DNA of 15,939 nucleotides from Tolypothrix sp. NIES-4075. Its GTDB lineage: Bacteria; Cyanobacteriota; Cyanobacteriia; Cyanobacteriales; Nostocaceae. Below the pieces are notes generated by a model. The model was not told where the DNA came from. It searched no databases and saw nothing but the letters and a program-made list of their open reading frames with translations. The translations under genes were made by a program, and so were the position numbers. The DNA lies in assembly GCF_002218085.1 (NCBI RefSeq), contig NZ_BDUC01000029.1, positions 6,711 through 22,649 on the forward strand, given 5' to 3'. Positions 12,865 through 15,939 of this stretch are shown here, piece by piece; position 1 is the stretch's first letter; each line of letters opens with the position of its first letter.

Positions 12865-13104
12865 ATGACCGGACAGTTTACAGGTGCTGGTGAGGCAATT
12901 CCTTTAGTCTTTAACGTGCTGCGAGGCTTGTTCTTACTTTACTTAGGAATTTCCTTAGTCAAAGTCATCCAAGCAGCCCGCCAAGATGAGGATTGGCAGA
13001 ATTTAGCCCGGACACCGATGATTATTCTAATTGCAATAACAATGGGCGATATTCTAGCAAGTTTGATTGTCGGTGGCGGTGGTGGTGGCATCGCTAAAGG
13101 ATAG
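12865..13104 (+). CDS. VirB2/TrbC-like pilin (mature part)
   Basis: The 79-residue protein has two membrane segments, about 11-33 (AIPLVFNVLRGLFLLYLGIS) and 50-70 (MIILIAITMGDILASLIVGG), separated by a charged loop AARQDEDWQNLARTP, the fold of conjugative pilin subunits. It ends in a glycine run (GGGGGGIAKG). Its place immediately before VirB3- and VirB4-like genes fits the VirB2 position. It lacks a leader of its own; the leader is encoded in the same frame before the stop at 12847. AAGGTG at 12848-12853 is a possible Shine-Dalgarno 11 nt before the ATG, so independent translation is possible, but the product would then have no signal peptide. Confidence 0.72.
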   Translation: MTGQFTGAGEAIPLVFNVLRGLFLLYLGISLVKVIQAARQDEDWQNLARTPMIILIAITMGDILASLIVGGGGGGIAKG

Positions 13105-13106
13105 GA

Positions 13107-13457
13107 ATGGAGCCGAATAAATCTAAATTCAGCACTGTCAATGCAACTCTGGGAAAACAACCGAATATCGGTCCCTTTCCAGCAGACCAACTTATTCCTT
13201 GGGCAGTTATTTGTGGCATTTCTTATTACTTGTGTCACGGTTTGTTGAAGTTGAATTGGATTTGGACGTGCGCTGTGGCAGCTTGGGGAATATCTACTTG
13301 GTGGGTTCTTACAGGGTCAAGAGCTTGGCGATTCTTAGCTAAGTTTGTCATGACTCCCAACTGGACAAGGGTGCGCGTACCATATCAAAGAATGTTGCAA
13401 CTGAATAATTACAGCCCCCCTAAGAAAGTCAAGAAAGTTAAAAGAACCAGGAGGTGA
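13107..13457 (+). CDS. VirB3-like type IV secretion membrane protein
   Basis: The 116-residue protein has a hydrophilic start, two closely spaced membrane segments (about 31-49, IPWAVICGISYYLCHGLL, and 51-68, WIWTCAVAAWGISTWWVL) and a basic tail ending PPKKVKKVKRTRR. Size, topology and its position between a pilin and a VirB4-like ATPase match VirB3/TrbD. It starts 2 nt after the pilin stop, with AAAGGA just upstream, and its stop (13455-13457) overlaps the ribosome site of the next gene, so the set is tightly coupled. VirB3 is thought to work with VirB4 at the inner membrane. Assignment is from context and topology rather than sequence motifs. Confidence 0.7.
   Translation: MEPNKSKFSTVNATLGKQPNIGPFPADQLIPWAVICGISYYLCHGLLKLNWIWTCAVAAWGISTWWVLTGSRAWRFLAKFVMTPNWTRVRVPYQRMLQLNNYSPPKKVKKVKRTRR
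13449..13454 (+). promoter_or_regulatory. Ribosome binding site of the VirB4-like gene
   Basis: AGGAGG lies within the last codons of the VirB3-like gene, 7 nt before GTG 13462. It decides for this GTG: the nearby ATG 13460 reads into TAA after five codons. Confidence 0.8.
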
Positions 13458-13461
13458 TAAT

Positions 13462-15939
13462 GTGGCTCCTAAAGTAAAAATAAAAGTTGGTAAAGCAACC
13501 GTTGACAACGGCACAACAAAAGTTCGTTATTCACCTCTAGAAGATGCTTTTTCCTTGGTGTCGATGTTACAAATTAATCTTCAGGGCAAACAAGTCGGCG
13601 CTTATGTGCTGCGTCAAGGATTGAACAACTTCATGATTCACTTTGGGTTTTACTGCGCGGGCATTCATGCCACATTGCGAACAGAAGAAATCGAGCCAGT
13701 GTTTGATGCAATTGAATCAGGTCTAAAAGATTTACCTGAAGGAGAACGTTTAACAATTCATCTTGGCTCTTTTACTGAAGATGAAAAAAGGCAAAAGGAA
13801 CTACGCAATTTATCTGCAACTGCTCCCAACCAAGAATTACAGTATCTGCTCATGGGAGAGCGATCGCGTGTCCACCAATTAACTAAAACTGGAGTCCGTA
13901 AACCAAAAACGTTGAGATTGTACTGCACATATACAGTTGAACCAGACATGGCTGGCACAACTGACGCAATTGAGAAGTTGCTGTCCCGTTTGGAACGTTC
14001 CTGGAAGTCATTTACAGGTGAAATCAACGAGATGCAATTTGTTCGGATTGAGCGCCTACTCTACACATCCTTTACTGATGGCTATCAGCTATGGGAGCAA
14101 TTACTCGCTAACAAAATGGGCTTAGATATTCGTCCTCTAAATGCAGAGGAACTTTGGACAATTCTCTGGCAGCGGTTTAACGACACCCCACCACGAGACA
14201 TCCCCCAACTGCTAGTTTTGGATGAAGACGGGCTGAGAGAAGAAGTCTACTCAGAAGTGCATCCCACCTCTTTATTGATGGAGAGTGAGTCATCAATTCC
14301 TGTTGCCGATCGGCGTTGGGTACACCTGAAAGATAAGTATATTGGCGCACTCACCTTCGCTGATAAGCCCGGTGGTTGGACGGACAAGGAGCGTCAGCTG
14401 CGTTATCTGTGGGAGGTAGTCTCACGGGAACGGGTGTACGACACTGAAATTTACTGCCAGTTGATGCGAGCGAACGAGACGCTGGTTAAAACTAATATGC
14501 AGCGTCTCACCAAACAATCGAATACCACCGCTCAGATAGCAAGTGAGAAAAACTCGGTTGATGTTAAATCGTTGCTCAACATCAAAAAGTCAATCGCTGC
14601 CCAAGAGGAACTATATGAGGGAGCCGTTCCCATCCACACTGCTGTAGTGTTTTTAGTGCATCGCCCTACAAGAGAAAAACTAGATGAGGCGTGTCGATAT
14701 CTGCAATCAATGTTTTTACGCCCAGCTTGGGTAGTGCGCGAAACTGAATATCCCTGGCGAATTTGGTTACAAACTTTCCCGATAACCTGGGAGCGCTTAA
14801 TGACCATTCCCTTCAACCGACGGCTAGTTTACCTCAGTGGTGAAGTCCCTGGATTGATGCCCCTTGTGCGAACAAAAGCCGGAGATAATACAGGATTTGA
14901 ATTAATTTCTGAAGAAGGCGGGACGCCCACTTTCCTCAATCTTTATACACAGCACAAGAATCTGGGATTATTCGGCACAACCCGGAGTGGTAAATCCGTA
15001 GCAGCGGCAGGAATTCTCACCCAAGCTTTAGCTCATGGAATGCCCGTGGTGGCGATGGACTATCCTAAACCAGATGGTAGTAGCACGTTTACCGATTACA
15101 CCCATTTTATGGGGAAAGATGGCGCATACTTCGACATCGGGCGGGAAAGTTCAAATTTGTTCGAGCTGCCCAATCTGCGATCGCTCGACCCAAAATTGCA
15201 GCAGGAGCGGTTTGAAGACTACAAAGATTTCTTAACAACAGCGCTGCTGGCAATGATTGTGGGAACGAAGCGCTCCGAAAGTGGTGTAGCTTCGTTGGTG
15301 ATGACCGATACAGTGCGGTCAATTTTGGCACTGGCAATTACTGCCTTTTTCAGTGACGACCAAATCCGCGATCGCTATGCGGCAGCATTCACTTCGGGCT
15401 TTGGTTCCCCTGAATGGCAAGCAATGCCTACTCTAGTTGACTTCTTGAGCTTTTGCTCTCACGAACGACTGCGCTTAGACGCAATGAGCGGAGATACTAA
15501 AGCTGGATTAGAGCAAGTAAAATTGCGCTTGCGCTTTTGGCTCAGTAGTCGGGTGGGTAAGGCAATCTCTCAACCGAGTACATTTAACAGTGATGCTAGG
15601 TTACTCGTCTTTGCGCTGCGTAACCTGTCCAACGATGAAGATGCAGCCATTTTGAGTTTAAGTGCTTACTCAGCAGCGCTGCGTCGGGCATTGGCAGCTC
15701 CTGCAAGTGTGTTTTTTATCGATGAAAGTCCGATTTTGTTTGAATATGACTCAATCGCTGCCCTTGTGGGGCGCTTATGTGCCAACGGTGCTAAGGCTGG
15801 GATTCGGGTTATTTTATCAGCTCAAGACCCTGATACGATTGCCAAATCTCCAGCTGGTGCCAAGATTTTTCAGAACTTAACCACTCGCCTGATTGGTCGG
15901 ATTCAACCAACAGCGGTAGATAGTTTCGTTTCGATTCTT
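13462..15939 (+). CDS. VirB4/TrbE-like conjugation ATPase, 3' end outside window
   Basis: An uninterrupted frame from GTG 13462 gives 826 codons to the window edge without a stop. Residues 1 to about 490 are the family's less conserved N-terminal domain. The C-terminal ATPase begins near 495: NLGLFGTTRSGKSVAAA holds the Walker A GTTRSGKS (505-512), and ASVFFIDESPILFEY holds the Walker B (Asp754-Glu755). A downstream VILSAQDPDTI supplies the conserved Gln. These motifs and spacing are those of VirB4-family ATPases, which power pilus assembly and DNA transfer at the inner membrane. Several HIP1 sites lie in the gene (near 13860, 15178, 15368). The preceding genes overlap its control region, so pilin, VirB3 and VirB4 form one operon. 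The family's usual size of about 800-900 residues implies that only the end is missing. Confidence 0.88.
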   Translation, partial: MAPKVKIKVGKATVDNGTTKVRYSPLEDAFSLVSMLQINLQGKQVGAYVLRQGLNNFMIHFGFYCAGIHATLRTEEIEPVFDAIESGLKDLPEGERLTIHLGSFTEDEKRQKELRNLSATAPNQELQYLLMGERSRVHQLTKTGVRKPKTLRLYCTYTVEPDMAGTTDAIEKLLSRLERSWKSFTGEINEMQFVRIERLLYTSFTDGYQLWEQLLANKMGLDIRPLNAEELWTILWQRFNDTPPRDIPQLLVLDEDGLREEVYSEVHPTSLLMESESSIPVADRRWVHLKDKYIGALTFADKPGGWTDKERQLRYLWEVVSRERVYDTEIYCQLMRANETLVKTNMQRLTKQSNTTAQIASEKNSVDVKSLLNIKKSIAAQEELYEGAVPIHTAVVFLVHRPTREKLDEACRYLQSMFLRPAWVVRETEYPWRIWLQTFPITWERLMTIPFNRRLVYLSGEVPGLMPLVRTKAGDNTGFELISEEGGTPTFLNLYTQHKNLGLFGTTRSGKSVAAAGILTQALAHGMPVVAMDYPKPDGSSTFTDYTHFMGKDGAYFDIGRESSNLFELPNLRSLDPKLQQERFEDYKDFLTTALLAMIVGTKRSESGVASLVMTDTVRSILALAITAFFSDDQIRDRYAAAFTSGFGSPEWQAMPTLVDFLSFCSHERLRLDAMSGDTKAGLEQVKLRLRFWLSSRVGKAISQPSTFNSDARLLVFALRNLSNDEDAAILSLSAYSAALRRALAAPASVFFIDESPILFEYDSIAALVGRLCANGAKAGIRVILSAQDPDTIAKSPAGAKIFQNLTTRLIGRIQPTAVDSFVSIL

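Noticed and set aside
13460..13477. ATG start at 13460 for the VirB4-like gene
   Set aside because: That frame meets TAA after five codons; GTG 13462 opens the long frame at ideal distance from AGGAGG.
1..15939. tRNA or rRNA genes
   Set aside because: No cloverleaf with conserved T-loop bases and no ribosomal RNA-like stretch was seen. The cloverleaf-like foldback at 6515-6592 lacks a T-arm consensus.

Overview
The window looks like part of the backbone of a cyanobacterial plasmid, most likely from a filamentous, Nostoc-like host. The evidence is more than a dozen HIP1 octamers (GCGATCGC) scattered through genes of both strands, small conserved-hypothetical genes of cyanobacterial type, an iteron origin beside a replication-initiator-like gene, a primase/DUF3987 helicase-like protein, a ParB-like DNA-binding protein and the start of a type IV secretion (VirB2-VirB3-VirB4) operon. 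All family assignments come from reading motifs in the translations; no database was searched.

Layout. 1-731: an IS1-family insertion sequence, whose outer left base coincides with the window edge. 732-2212: a minus-strand gene group (membrane-anchored small protein, a gene broken by a one-base slip, and a gene truncated by the IS). 2213-2589: hairpin-rich spacer. 2590-4065: a small helix-turn-helix regulator divergent from a three-gene cassette of conserved hypotheticals ending in a clear terminator. 4066-4669: decayed DNA with a 92-bp remnant of a second IS1. 4670-6840: rep gene (minus), its operator region, seven 18-bp iterons flanking an AT-rich block, then about 670 bp of non-coding DNA with strong foldback structures. 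6838-10470: a 1210-residue primase-helicase-like protein with an unusual repeat-rich tail. 10471-11867: ParB/KorB-like gene with leader region and terminator. 11868-12504: non-coding DNA with a foldback and a MITE-like element. 12505-15939: conjugation genes, with a pilin gene apparently split by an in-frame stop, a VirB3-like protein and a VirB4-like ATPase that runs off the window.

Working model (inference): the initiator binds the iterons and represses its own gene through inverted part-iterons; the primase-helicase, divergent from rep across the origin, helps open and prime the plasmid; the ParB-like protein may act in segregation or regulation; the VirB2/3/4 genes build a transfer apparatus.

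Most interesting signals: a dense two-strand ATTGACA/TGTCAAT cluster inside the 3' part of the primase-helicase gene that uses all three reading phases, so it looks selected as DNA; a large inverted repeat joining the first iteron to a mirror-image copy in front of rep; nested foldbacks beside the origin; and three genes interrupted by single-position lesions (two at homopolymeric A runs, one an in-frame TAA exactly between a pilin signal peptide and its mature part).
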